A DNA stretch of 64,000 nucleotides from Streptomyces sp. V4I2 (GTDB lineage: Bacteria; Actinomycetota; Actinomycetes; Streptomycetales; Streptomycetaceae), in NCBI RefSeq assembly GCF_030817655.1, contig NZ_JAUSZM010000003.1, positions 6,634,001 through 6,698,000 of the forward strand, read 5' to 3'. The position numbers and the translations under genes are program-made. How positions within the stretch are numbered: the stretch's first letter is position 1; every line of letters starts with the position of its first letter. Positions 1-7,945 of the stretch are shown here, one piece after another. The notes under the pieces were generated by a model, which had not been told where the DNA came from, searched no databases, and worked only from the letters and a program-made list of their open reading frames with translations.

Positions 1-300
1 CCGCTCGCGGGCTGGCTCAAGCGCGAGGTGGCCCCCGGGCCGCAGGTCACCGGGGACGAGGAGCTGGGCGAGTACGCCCGCAAGGTCGCGCACACCGTGT
101 ACCACCCGGCGGGGACCTGCCGGATGGGCGCCGCGGACGACCCATCGGCCGTCGTCGACCCCGAGTTGCGGATCCGTGGACTGGACGGCATCCGTATCGC
201 CGACGCGTCCGTCTTCCCGACCATGCCGGCCGTGAACCCGATGATCGGGGTGTTGATGGTCGGGGAACGGGCCGTCGACCTCCTTGGAGGTGGTGCGTGA
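1..300 (+). CDS. GMC family oxidoreductase (choline dehydrogenase-like), C-terminal part
   Basis: The frame is open from base 1, so this is the last 99 residues of a glucose-methanol-choline family flavoenzyme; the FAD-binding N-terminus lies outside the window. The visible part has the C-terminal catalytic block: YHPAGTCRMG with the presumed catalytic His, and about 45 residues later NPMIGVLMVGERA with the partner Asn. Its stop codon overlaps the start of the downstream ABC ATPase, so it is cotranscribed with a betaine-type transporter. That context makes oxidation of choline to betaine aldehyde the likely role, but the substrate is inferred. Confidence 0.9.
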   Translation, partial: PLAGWLKREVAPGPQVTGDEELGEYARKVAHTVYHPAGTCRMGAADDPSAVVDPELRIRGLDGIRIADASVFPTMPAVNPMIGVLMVGERAVDLLGGGA

Positions 301-1370
301 TGAGTACGACCACGACTGACAGTGCGACCACGGCTCCCGTGTTCTCCGTCGAGGGCCTGTGGAAGGTCTTCGGCCCCAAGGCCGACAGCGTCCCCGCCGA
401 CCCCGAGCTGGCCGCCCTGCCGCCCGCCGAACTGCGCGCCCGCACCGGCTGCACCGCCGCCGTCCAGGACGTCTCCTTCGACGTGCGCAAGGGTGAGGTC
501 TTCGTCGTCATGGGCCTGTCCGGCTCCGGCAAGTCCACGCTGGTGCGCTGTCTGACCCGGCTGATCGAACCGACCGCCGGCACGATCGTCATCGACGGCG
601 AGGATGTCCGCGCCATGGACAAGTCCCGGCTGCGCGAACTGCGCCGCCACCGCGCCGCGATGGTCTTCCAGCACTTCGGCCTGCTCCCGCACCGCACGGT
701 CCTCGACAACGTCGCCTACGGCCTGGAGATCCAGGGCATGGGCAAGGCCGAGCGCCGCGAGCGGGCCAGGAAGGTCGTCGAGAAGGTCGGCCTGGAGGGC
801 ATGGAGCAGCGCAGGCCCGGCCAGCTGTCCGGCGGCCAGCAGCAGCGCGTCGGGCTGGCCCGGGCGCTCGCCGTCGACCCCGAAGTCCTGCTCTTCGACG
901 AGCCGTTCAGCGCGCTCGACCCGCTGATCCGGCGCGACATGCAGGAGGAGGTCGTCCGGATGCACCGCGAGGAGGGCCGCACGATGGTCTTCATCACGCA
1001 CGACCTCAGCGAGGCCCTGAAGCTGGGCGACCGCATCGCGCTGATGCGCGACGGCCGCGTGGTGCAGCTGGGCACGCCGGAGGAGATCGTGGGCTCGCCC
1101 GCCGACGACTACGTCCGCGAGTTCGTCCGCGACGTCCCGCGCGAGCAGGTCATGACGGTTCGCACCGCCATGCGCGCCGGGGACTGCGAGGGCCCGGAGC
1201 ACCCGGGTGCGATCGCCGCCGACGCGGTGGTCGCCGAGGCGATCAAGGTCGTCTCCCGCAGCCGCAAGCCCGCGTGTGTCGTGGAGGACGGCCGGTGTCT
1301 GGGGGTCGTCGATCACGAACGGCTCCTGGATGTCGTAGCCGGAACGGAGCTCCGCAAGGAGGCGGTCTGA
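297..1370 (+). CDS. proV: Glycine betaine/proline ABC transporter ATP-binding protein
   Basis: Cytoplasmic ATPase of a quaternary-amine importer (ProV/OpuAA type), 357 residues. Visible are Walker A GLSGSGKST, the signature LSGGQQQR, Walker B LLFDEPFSALD and the H-loop ITHDL. The N-terminus has the ProV-style insertion between the first strand and the P-loop (about residues 22-50). After the ATPase core (about 270) comes a shortened CBS-like tail, ending near GVVDHERLLDVV; full ProV proteins carry two CBS domains that sense ionic strength. The start is GTG 297 or ATG 300, both overlapping the upstream stop. The stop overlaps the permease ATG by one base, so the genes are translationally coupled. 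Confidence 0.95.
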   Translation: MMSTTTTDSATTAPVFSVEGLWKVFGPKADSVPADPELAALPPAELRARTGCTAAVQDVSFDVRKGEVFVVMGLSGSGKSTLVRCLTRLIEPTAGTIVIDGEDVRAMDKSRLRELRRHRAAMVFQHFGLLPHRTVLDNVAYGLEIQGMGKAERRERARKVVEKVGLEGMEQRRPGQLSGGQQQRVGLARALAVDPEVLLFDEPFSALDPLIRRDMQEEVVRMHREEGRTMVFITHDLSEALKLGDRIALMRDGRVVQLGTPEEIVGSPADDYVREFVRDVPREQVMTVRTAMRAGDCEGPEHPGAIAADAVVAEAIKVVSRSRKPACVVEDGRCLGVVDHERLLDVVAGTELRKEAV

Positions 1371-3307
1371 TGGCAACGGTCACCGCACCCGCTCCCCGGA
1401 TCGCCCTCCCCGGCCTCCTCAGGCACCGGGCCGTCCACAAGCTCCTGCTGCTCGCCGTCGCCGCGGCGATTCTCGTCCCCCTGGCGAACGCCCGCTGGGC
1501 CAGCGGCAGTTGGCCGAGCGCGCTCACCGTCGACCTCACCGAGCCGCTGACGAGGACCAGCGACTGGATCATCGACAACCGCGACACCCACCCGCTGTTC
1601 CTCTACTTCTTCGGCCACGTCAGCAACGCGGTCGTGCTCTCCGTACGGGCCGTGTACCTGGTGCTTCTCGCCGTCGGGTGGGCCGGCGTCACCGCCTTCG
1701 CCGGGCTCGTCGCCTGGCGGGTCGCCGGAGTGAAGCTGGCCCTGGGCACCGCCGCCGCCTTCCTCGCCTGCGGTCTGCTCGGCATGTGGATCCCGACCAT
1801 GCAGACGCTCGCGCTGATGGTCGTGGCGGTGCTGGCGTCGGTCGTCGTGGGCGCCCTGCTGGGGCTCGCCGCCGGGCTGTCCGACCGGATGGACCGGATC
1901 CTGCGCCCGATCCTGGACACCATGCAGGTGATGCCCGCCTACGCCTACCTGCTCCCGATGGTCCTGGTCTTCGGCAACGGCGTCCCCGCGGCCGTCCTCG
2001 CCACGCTCGTGTACGCCGCCCCGCCCATGGCCCGCCTCACCTCGCTCGGCCTGCGCGGCGCCGACAAGGAGGTGCTGGAGGCCGTCGAGTCGCTGGGGTC
2101 CACCGCCCGGCAGCGGCTGCTGACCGCGCGCATCCCGCTGGCCCGCAAGGAACTCCTCCTCGGCCTCAACCAGACGATCATGATGGCGCTGTCCATGGCG
2201 GTCATCGCGTCGGTGATCGGCGCGGGCGGCCTCGGTGACCGCGTCTACCAGGCGCTGGGCTCGGTCGACGTGGGTGCGGCGCTGGCCGCCGGTATCCCGA
2301 TCGTGCTCCTGGCCGTCGTACTGGACCGCGTCACCGGCGCGGCGGGCGACGGTACCGAGGGGTCGGGCCGCGCGGGATGGGCGTACGCGCTCCTCGCCGC
2401 CGTGGCCGTCGCGGTGGCCGGACGTCTCCTGGGCCGTCTCGACTGGCCCGACGCCTGGACGCTGGACATCGCCGAGCCGGTCAACCGGGCCGTCGGCTGG
2501 ATGACGGACCACCTCTACTCCGGCGTGCCCGTCGTCGGTGGCACCGCCGAGTGGGCGGGCCACTTCACCACCTGGGTCCTCGACCCGGTGCGGGACGGTC
2601 TGCAGGGGCTGCCCTGGTGGTCGGTGCTGCTCATCGTCGCGGCGCTCGCCTGGCTGATCGGCACCTGGCAGACCGCGCTCACCGCGGTCCTCGCCATGGC
2701 CGCGATCGGCGTACTCGGCGTGTGGCAGCCGTCGCTGGACACGCTCTCGCAGGTCCTCGCGGCGGTCGCCGTCACCCTCGTGCTGGGCTTCGCCATCGGT
2801 ATCGCGGCCGCCCGCAGCGACCGCGTCGAGCGGATGCTGCGGCCCGTCCTGGACGTCTTCCAGACCATGCCGCAGTTCGTGTACCTGATCCCGGTCGTCG
2901 CGCTGTTCGGCGTCGGCCGCGCACCGGCTGTCGCCGCGGCGGTCGTCTACGCGCTGCCCGCCGTCGTCCGCATCACCGCCCAGGGCCTGCGCCAGGTCGA
3001 CCAGGCCTCCCTGGAGTCCGCCCGTTCGCTGGGCGCGACCAGCGGCCAGCAGATCCGGCAGGTCCAACTCCCGCTCGCCCGGCCCGCCCTGCTGCTGGCC
3101 GTCAACCAGGGCGTGGTCCTGGTCCTCGCCGTCGTCATCATCGGCGGCCTGGTCGGCGGCGGAGCCCTCGGCTACGACGTCGTCTTCGGCCTCGCCCAGG
3201 GCGACCTCGCGACCGGTCTGGTGGCGGGCGCGGCGATCGTCTGCCTCGGCCTGATGCTCGACCGGGTGACCCAGCCGACCGAACGCCGCACCAAGAAGGG
3301 AGCGTGA
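1370..3307 (+). CDS. proW: Glycine betaine ABC transporter permease, tandem fused (two permease domains)
   Basis: Inner-membrane permease of the betaine importer, 645 residues, about twice the usual ProW length. Two homologous halves are seen. Each has an N-terminal helix region, a BPD_transp_1 core and an EAA-type loop: GADKEVLEAVESLGST near residue 235 and QVDQASLESARSLGAT near 545. Each half also has a similar lead-in (TSDWIIDNR..., AVGWMTDHL...). One polypeptide therefore probably supplies both transmembrane domains of the transporter. ATG 1370 is chosen because it overlaps the proV stop (TGATG); a longer open frame upstream is shadow. The substrate-binding protein gene follows one base after the stop. 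Confidence 0.93.
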   Translation: MATVTAPAPRIALPGLLRHRAVHKLLLLAVAAAILVPLANARWASGSWPSALTVDLTEPLTRTSDWIIDNRDTHPLFLYFFGHVSNAVVLSVRAVYLVLLAVGWAGVTAFAGLVAWRVAGVKLALGTAAAFLACGLLGMWIPTMQTLALMVVAVLASVVVGALLGLAAGLSDRMDRILRPILDTMQVMPAYAYLLPMVLVFGNGVPAAVLATLVYAAPPMARLTSLGLRGADKEVLEAVESLGSTARQRLLTARIPLARKELLLGLNQTIMMALSMAVIASVIGAGGLGDRVYQALGSVDVGAALAAGIPIVLLAVVLDRVTGAAGDGTEGSGRAGWAYALLAAVAVAVAGRLLGRLDWPDAWTLDIAEPVNRAVGWMTDHLYSGVPVVGGTAEWAGHFTTWVLDPVRDGLQGLPWWSVLLIVAALAWLIGTWQTALTAVLAMAAIGVLGVWQPSLDTLSQVLAAVAVTLVLGFAIGIAAARSDRVERMLRPVLDVFQTMPQFVYLIPVVALFGVGRAPAVAAAVVYALPAVVRITAQGLRQVDQASLESARSLGATSGQQIRQVQLPLARPALLLAVNQGVVLVLAVVIIGGLVGGGALGYDVVFGLAQGDLATGLVAGAAIVCLGLMLDRVTQPTERRTKKGA

Positions 3308-3308
3308 C

Positions 3309-4259
3309 ATGCGACTTCGTACGACTGCCGTAGTGGGCTCTCTTCTGCTGCTGACCGTGACCGGCTGCGGCGCCGCCGACATGACCAAGCAGGCCTCGCC
3401 CTTCGCCAACGCGGGCGCGAAGACGGTGACCCTGTCCACCCAGTCCTGGGTGGGAGCGCAGGCGAACGTCGCCGTGGCCCAGTACCTCCTCGAGCACCAG
3501 CTCGGCTACCGCGTCGACACCGTCCAGATCGACGAGGTGCCCGCCTGGGACGCGCTCGGCCAGGGCCGCGTCGACGCGATCCTGGAGGACTGGGGCCACC
3601 CGGAGGAGGAACAGCGGTACGTCCAGGACAAGAAGACGATCACGCGGGGCGGCGACCTCGGCGTGACCGGGCACATCGGCTGGTACGTCCCGACGTACTT
3701 CGCCAAGCAGCACCCGGACGTCACGAACTGGAAGAACCTCGACAAGTACGCCTCGCAGATGCGCACGCCGGAGAGCGGAGCCAAGGGCCAGCTCATGGAC
3801 GGCTCGCCCTCCTACGTCACCAACGACAAGGCGCTGGTGAAGAACCTGAAGCTCGACTACCAGGTCGTCTTCGCCGGTTCGGAGGCCGCCCAGATCACGC
3901 AGATGCAGCAGTTCGCCAAGGAGAAGAAGCCCTTCCTCACCTACTGGTACACCCCGCAGTGGCTCTTCAAGAAGGTCCCGATGACCGAGGTGAAGCTGCC
4001 GGCGTACAAGGAGGGCTGCGACGCGGACCCGGAGAAGGTGGCCTGCGCCTATCCGCACACCCCGCTGCAGAAGTACCTCAACACGGACTTCGCCCGGTCC
4101 GGCGGTGAAGCGGCGGCCTTCCTGAAGAAGTTCAAGTGGACGACCGAGGACCAGGACGAGGTCTCCCTGATGATCGCCGACCAGAAGCTGTCGCCTGAGG
4201 AGGCGGCGAAGAAGTGGGTGGACAGCCACGCGTCGACGTGGAAGGCATGGCTGTCCTGA
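3309..4259 (+). CDS. proX: Glycine betaine ABC transporter substrate-binding lipoprotein
   Basis: Extracytoplasmic binding protein (ProX/OpuAC type), 316 residues. It has a lipoprotein signal peptide with lipobox VTGC (Cys near residue 19), then a type II periplasmic-binding fold. Trp-rich segments such as TQSWVGAQANVAV, DWGHPEE, GHIGWYVP and TYWYTPQW fit the aromatic box that binds quaternary ammonium groups. It is the last gene of the dehydrogenase-ATPase-permease-binding protein operon and ends 3 bp before a convergent gene, with no hairpin terminator in the gap. Confidence 0.95.
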   Translation: MRLRTTAVVGSLLLLTVTGCGAADMTKQASPFANAGAKTVTLSTQSWVGAQANVAVAQYLLEHQLGYRVDTVQIDEVPAWDALGQGRVDAILEDWGHPEEEQRYVQDKKTITRGGDLGVTGHIGWYVPTYFAKQHPDVTNWKNLDKYASQMRTPESGAKGQLMDGSPSYVTNDKALVKNLKLDYQVVFAGSEAAQITQMQQFAKEKKPFLTYWYTPQWLFKKVPMTEVKLPAYKEGCDADPEKVACAYPHTPLQKYLNTDFARSGGEAAAFLKKFKWTTEDQDEVSLMIADQKLSPEEAAKKWVDSHASTWKAWLS

Positions 4260-4262
4260 TGC

Positions 4263-4979
4263 TCACTTCAGCTCTGCGGTGATCTCCCGCAGGGCGGCGG
4301 TGGCCCGGCGTTGCAGCCCCGGCCCGAACGTCACGCGAGTGGCCCCGAGTTCACCGAGTTCGGTGGGCGAGGGGCCCTCGCCCACCGTCGCGAACACGTT
4401 GACCGGTCCCTCGATCCCGGACCGCAGCAACGGCAGTACGGTCGTCGGGGCGCCGATCGGATAGACGCAGTCGGCGCCCGCGGCGACGTACAACGCGGCG
4501 CGGCGGATGGCCTGTTCGGGATCGGCGACGCCTCTGATGAAGGTGTCGACGCGGGCGTTGACGAAGAGCGAGTCCCCGGCGGCGTACCGCACCTGGGCGA
4601 GCCGGTCGGCGTGCTCGCGCGGGTCCTTGAGGACGCCAGCGGTGGAGTCCTCAAGGTTGCAGCCCACGGCGCCCCCCTCCAACAGCCGTTCCACCAGCTC
4701 CTTCGGCGCGAGCCCGTACCCGTCCTCGATGTCGGCGGACACCGGCACGTCCACCGCCCGTACGATCCGCGCGACCGCCGCGAACATCTCGTCCGCCGGG
4801 GTCGCCCCGTCCTCGTAGCCGAGGGAGGCGGCGACACCCGCGCTGGGCGTGGCGAGCGCGGGGAAGCCGGCCTCCTCCAGGGCGCGCGCACTGGCCGCGT
4901 CCCAGGGCCCGGGCAGGACGAGAGGATCCTCGGGGGTCCGGCCTCGGTGGAGCCTGCGGAAGACCTCGACCTTGCTCAC
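4263..4979 (-). CDS. Isocitrate lyase/PEP mutase superfamily enzyme
   Basis: 238-residue TIM-barrel protein of the ICL/PEP phosphonomutase superfamily. The start has the family pattern LVLPGPWDAASARALEEAGFPALATPSAG; the metal-binding region is VPVSADIEDGYG, followed by GAVGCNLEDS and NARVDTF. The usual Cys loop of true isocitrate lyases is not seen, so this belongs with the PEPM/oxaloacetate-hydrolase-like group of unknown substrate. The GTG start at 4979 overlaps by 4 bp (GTGA) the stop of the decayed AhpD-like frame just upstream, indicating an old translationally coupled operon. Confidence 0.88.
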   Translation of the reverse strand: MSKVEVFRRLHRGRTPEDPLVLPGPWDAASARALEEAGFPALATPSAGVAASLGYEDGATPADEMFAAVARIVRAVDVPVSADIEDGYGLAPKELVERLLEGGAVGCNLEDSTAGVLKDPREHADRLAQVRYAAGDSLFVNARVDTFIRGVADPEQAIRRAALYVAAGADCVYPIGAPTTVLPLLRSGIEGPVNVFATVGEGPSPTELGELGATRVTFGPGLQRRATAALREITAELK

Positions 4980-5314
4980 GGTGTGTGTCCCCCCGGCGGG
5001 ATCCGGCGTTCCACCATCACCCGGTTCCAGTTGTCGATGGCGGCGATCAGCGCGACCGGATGGGCCAGTCGCGTGTCGTCGAAGTGCTCGGCGGCCCGTT
5101 CGTACACGTCGTCCGGCACAAACCCTCCCCCGGAGCCGAACGCCGGGGAGGTGCCCCCGGTCAGGACGGTGACCGCTTCCGTCAGCGCGAGCGCGGCCCG
5201 CTCCCGTTCGTCGTAGCCGCCCTCGGCCTTCTCCCAGGCGGCCGGCAGGTCGAGCTGCTGCCGGCTCGCCCCGTGCTCACGGGCGATCGCGAGGTTCCAG
5301 GAGCGTGGTACGGC
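4976..5314 (-). pseudogene. Relic of a carboxymuconolactone decarboxylase/AhpD-like gene (N-terminus deleted)
   Basis: Directly after the stop of the intact AhpD-like gene, and in the same frame, a 112-codon open stretch encodes a recognisable AhpD-like C-terminal half. It reads WNLAIAREHGAS, then ERAALALTEAVTVLT, then FVPDDVYERAAEHFDD and ALIAAIDNWNRV. The N-terminal part with the CxxC redox motif is absent, and no ATG or GTG precedes the conserved region. A short insertion (GGTSPAFGSGG) breaks the segment after TEAVTVLT. This looks like the remains of a tandem paralogue that lost its 5' half. Its stop overlaps the GTG of the PEP-mutase-like gene. Confidence 0.75.
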
Positions 5315-5821
5315 TCATTTGTACTGCCCCGGCCGGTAGTGCCCGGGCACCAGCCGGCAGGTCACCCCGAACCGGTTCCACGCGTTGATCACCGCGATCG
5401 CGGCGATCAGCTGCGCCAGCTCGGCCTCCTCGAAGTGCTTGGCGGCCTGTTCGTACACCGCGTCCGGCACGAACCCTTCCGTCAGTACGGTGACCGCCTC
5501 CGTCAGCGCCAGCGCCGCGAGCTCCTTCTCGGTGTAGAAGTGCTCCGACTCCTCCCACGCGCTGAGCTGGACGATCCGCTCGACGCTCTCGCCCCCGGCG
5601 AGCGCGTCCTTGCTGTGCATGTCGACGCAGAGCGCGCAGTGGTTGATCTGCGAGGCGCGGATCTTCACCAGCTCCAGCAGCCTCGGGTCGAGGCCCTTAC
5701 GGGCGGCGGCGTCCAGCCGGACCATCGCCTTGAAGACCTCGGGGGCGTGCTCGGTCCAGTGCAGTCGAGGGGTGTGTTCGGGGGCGTACTCCACGGTCGT
5801 GGCGGTGGTGTCGTTGGTCAT
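5315..5821 (-). CDS. Carboxymuconolactone decarboxylase family protein (AhpD-like alkylhydroperoxidase)
   Basis: 168-residue all-helical CMD/AhpD-family protein. The redox motif is seen in NHCALCVDMHSKDA, followed by the conserved ELAALALTEAVTVLTEGFVP and INAWNRFGVTCRLVPG. AhpD-type proteins use the CxxC pair and nearby His as disulfide reductants or peroxidases. ATG 5821 is chosen; 20 upstream codons lie in the promoter shared with the divergent MocR gene. The gene faces away from the regulator, the classic layout for a MocR target. The following frame is a broken paralogue. Confidence 0.9.
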   Translation of the reverse strand: MTNDTTATTVEYAPEHTPRLHWTEHAPEVFKAMVRLDAAARKGLDPRLLELVKIRASQINHCALCVDMHSKDALAGGESVERIVQLSAWEESEHFYTEKELAALALTEAVTVLTEGFVPDAVYEQAAKHFEEAELAQLIAAIAVINAWNRFGVTCRLVPGHYRPGQYK

Positions 5822-5850
5822 GGCATCGACCCTAGAAGGAAGGCAGCCCA

Positions 5851-5883
5851 GGGGTATGGTCCATTTCCATGGCGAAACCATGG
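5851..5883. promoter_or_regulatory. Probable MocR operator in the divergent intergenic region
   Basis: The 47-bp gap between the AhpD-like gene and the MocR gene holds repeated elements: GGTCCATTTCCATGG, and two copies of the palindrome CCATGG separated by 5 bp (5867-5872 and 5878-5883). The second overlaps the first codons of the regulator. MocR proteins often bind direct repeats between themselves and a divergent target, so this is a reasonable site for autoregulation and control of the AhpD-like gene. No footprint evidence is available. Confidence 0.4.
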
Positions 5884-7293
5884 GCCACTTTGGGCATCGA
5901 CCTCCACCTCGAACCGACCGGCCCGGGCGTCCGCGGCGGCCTCACCGACGCGCTGCGCGAAGCCGTACGGTCCGGCCGGCTCGCCCCCGGCACCCGGCTG
6001 CCCTCCTCCCGCACGCTCGCCGCCGACCTGGGCATCGCCCGCAACACGGTCGCCGACGCCTACGCCGACCTGGTCGCCGAGGGCTGGCTGACCGCCCGGC
6101 AGGGGTCGGGCACCAGGGTGGCCATGGGGGCACTTCCCACGCCCTTGAGGCAGTGGGGGAGTGCTGCCGTCCCCCCGGTCGGCGCGGCCCCGCCCCGCCG
6201 GGAGCGCCACCGCCCGACGTACGACCTCCGCCCCGGCACCCCCGACCTCGCCTCCTTCCCCCGCGCCGAGTGGCTCAAGGCCGCCCGCCGGGCCTTCACC
6301 GCCGCCCCGAACGACGCCCTCGGCTACGGCGACCCCCGCGGCCGCGTCGAACTGCGCACCGCCCTCGCCGGCTACCTCGCCCGCTCCCGGGGCGTGCGCA
6401 CGGATCCCGACCGGATCGTCGTGGTCGCCGGGTTCGTGCACGGCCTGAAGGTGCTGGGTGCGGTGCTGCGGGCGCGCGGGGTACGGACGGTCGCCGTCGA
6501 GTCGTACGGCCTGAGGGTCCACGAGGACCAGCTGAAGGCGGCCGGCCTGCACACCCCGCCCCTCCCGTTCGACGAACTGGGCACCGACCCGGCGCACCTG
6601 ACCGACGAGGACGCGGTACTCCTGACCCCCGCCCACCAGTTCCCCATGGGCGTCCCCCTGCACCGGGACCGGCGGGCGGTCGTCCTGGACTGGGCGCGGC
6701 GCACCGGCGGACTGGTCCTGGAGGACGACTACGACGGCGAGTTCCGCTACGACCGCCAGCCCGTCGGCGCCCTCCAGGGCCTCGACCCGGACCACGTGGT
6801 CTACCTCGGCACGGCGAGCAAGTCCCTGGCCCCCGGCCTGCGTCTGGCCTGGATGGTGCTGCCGCCGGCCCTCGCGGAGGCGGCGGCCGCCGCGAAGGGC
6901 GGCATCGACACCTGCGGCGTCCTCGACCAGCTGACCCTGGCCGAGTTCCTCACCTCCGGCGCATACGACCGCCATGTGCGCTCGGCGCGCCTTCGCTACC
7001 GTCGTCGACGCGACGCCCTCGTGGCCGCCCTCGCTGCTCACGCCCCCGAGGTGCAGGCCACCGGCATAGCGGCCGGTCTGCACGCCGTCCTGCGGCTGCC
7101 GCCCGCCAGCGAGCGGTCGGTCGTCCAGGCGGCCGCCTGGCAGGGCCTGGCGGTCGACGGCCTCACCTGCTACCGCCACCCCCACGCGATCGCCGAGCAG
7201 CCCATGGACGCACTGGTCGTCGGGTACGGGACACCGCCGGACCACGCATGGTCGGGGGCCCTGGACGCATTGTGTGCGGTACTTCCCGGATAA
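5869..7293 (+). CDS. MocR/PdxR-family PLP-dependent transcriptional regulator
   Basis: 474-residue fusion of a GntR-type winged helix (about residues 10-80; RLPSSRTLAADLGIARNTVADAY) and a fold-type I aminotransferase domain (about 120-470). The PLP lysine is K318 in TASKSLAPG; other PLP contacts are in VLEDDYDGEFRYDR. Such regulators sense PLP or an amino compound and act on a divergent neighbour. The gene is divergent from one AhpD-like gene and 48 bp upstream of a second, so both are probable targets. A PdxR role in PLP synthesis is possible but no pdxST is nearby. Confidence 0.93.
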   Translation: MAKPWATLGIDLHLEPTGPGVRGGLTDALREAVRSGRLAPGTRLPSSRTLAADLGIARNTVADAYADLVAEGWLTARQGSGTRVAMGALPTPLRQWGSAAVPPVGAAPPRRERHRPTYDLRPGTPDLASFPRAEWLKAARRAFTAAPNDALGYGDPRGRVELRTALAGYLARSRGVRTDPDRIVVVAGFVHGLKVLGAVLRARGVRTVAVESYGLRVHEDQLKAAGLHTPPLPFDELGTDPAHLTDEDAVLLTPAHQFPMGVPLHRDRRAVVLDWARRTGGLVLEDDYDGEFRYDRQPVGALQGLDPDHVVYLGTASKSLAPGLRLAWMVLPPALAEAAAAAKGGIDTCGVLDQLTLAEFLTSGAYDRHVRSARLRYRRRRDALVAALAAHAPEVQATGIAAGLHAVLRLPPASERSVVQAAAWQGLAVDGLTCYRHPHAIAEQPMDALVVGYGTPPDHAWSGALDALCAVLPG

Positions 7294-7341
7294 TCGGAGG
7301 TTTTCTGGTCCGGAATGCGGTTCGGCGGATAGGGTCACCCC

Positions 7342-7833
7342 ATGAGTAATATCGATGCGATATCCCGCGTGGCCCTGAAGAAGGTTACCCCAGGTGTCTC
7401 CGCCGCAATGGGCTCCCTGCATGGCGCCGCCGTTTCCGCGGCGCAGGACGCCAAGGTCGAACCGGAACTCCTGGAACTGATCAGGATCCGTGCCTCGCAG
7501 CTCAACGGCTGCGCGTTCTGCCTCGACATGCACACCAAGGACGCCCGGGCCCAGGGCGAGACAGAACAGCGGATCTACGCGCTGAACGCCTGGCGGGAGA
7601 CGCCCTTCTTCAGCGGGCGAGAGCGCGCCGCACTGGCGTTGACCGAGGCCGTGACCCTGGTGCAGGACGGTCACGTCCGGGACGCGGTCTACGCCGAGGC
7701 CGCGGCGGTCTTCGACCAGGAGCAGATCGCCGCACTGATCTGGACGGCCACCGTCATCAACGCCTACAACCGGATCGCCATCGCGACCAGGATGGTGCCG
7801 GGGGCTTATCAGCCTGCACAGAAGAACAACTGA
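7342..7833 (+). CDS. Carboxymuconolactone decarboxylase family protein (AhpD-like)
   Basis: 163-residue AhpD-like protein with the redox motif CAFCLDMH, then RERAALALTEAVTLVQDGHV and INAYNRIAIATRMVPGAY. It is a paralogue of the gene on the other side of the MocR regulator (same CxxCxDMH and TEAVT blocks). ATG 7342 is the first methionine. It is followed by a strong hairpin terminator. Codon use at its 5' end (agtaatatcgatgcgata) is less GC-biased than its neighbours. Confidence 0.9.
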   Translation: MSNIDAISRVALKKVTPGVSAAMGSLHGAAVSAAQDAKVEPELLELIRIRASQLNGCAFCLDMHTKDARAQGETEQRIYALNAWRETPFFSGRERAALALTEAVTLVQDGHVRDAVYAEAAAVFDQEQIAALIWTATVINAYNRIAIATRMVPGAYQPAQKNN

Positions 7834-7873
7834 AGAAGGACGGAAAAGTAATTCAATTCAAGCAGCCTTGATC

Positions 7874-7924
7874 GCGCCGGGGCGAATGGGATTCAGGAAT
7901 ACGGGATCTCATTCGCCCCGGCGC
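7874..7924. terminator. Bidirectional hairpin terminator between convergent genes
   Basis: Perfect 15-bp inverted repeat: GCGCCGGGGCGAATG at 7874-7888 pairs with 7910-7924. The stem extends inward by further pairs including G-U wobbles, leaving a loop of roughly 9 nt. It separates the AhpD-like gene from the convergent pab operon. No U-tract follows, as is common in Streptomyces. Confidence 0.85.
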
Positions 7925-7945
7925 ATGTCGCCGGGCCGCAAGAAT

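Noticed and set aside
1313..3439. Long minus-strand open frame opposite the betaine permease
   Set aside because: Its translation is charged, repetitive Gly/Arg/Asp sequence typical of antisense frames in high-GC DNA, while the plus frame is a clear permease.
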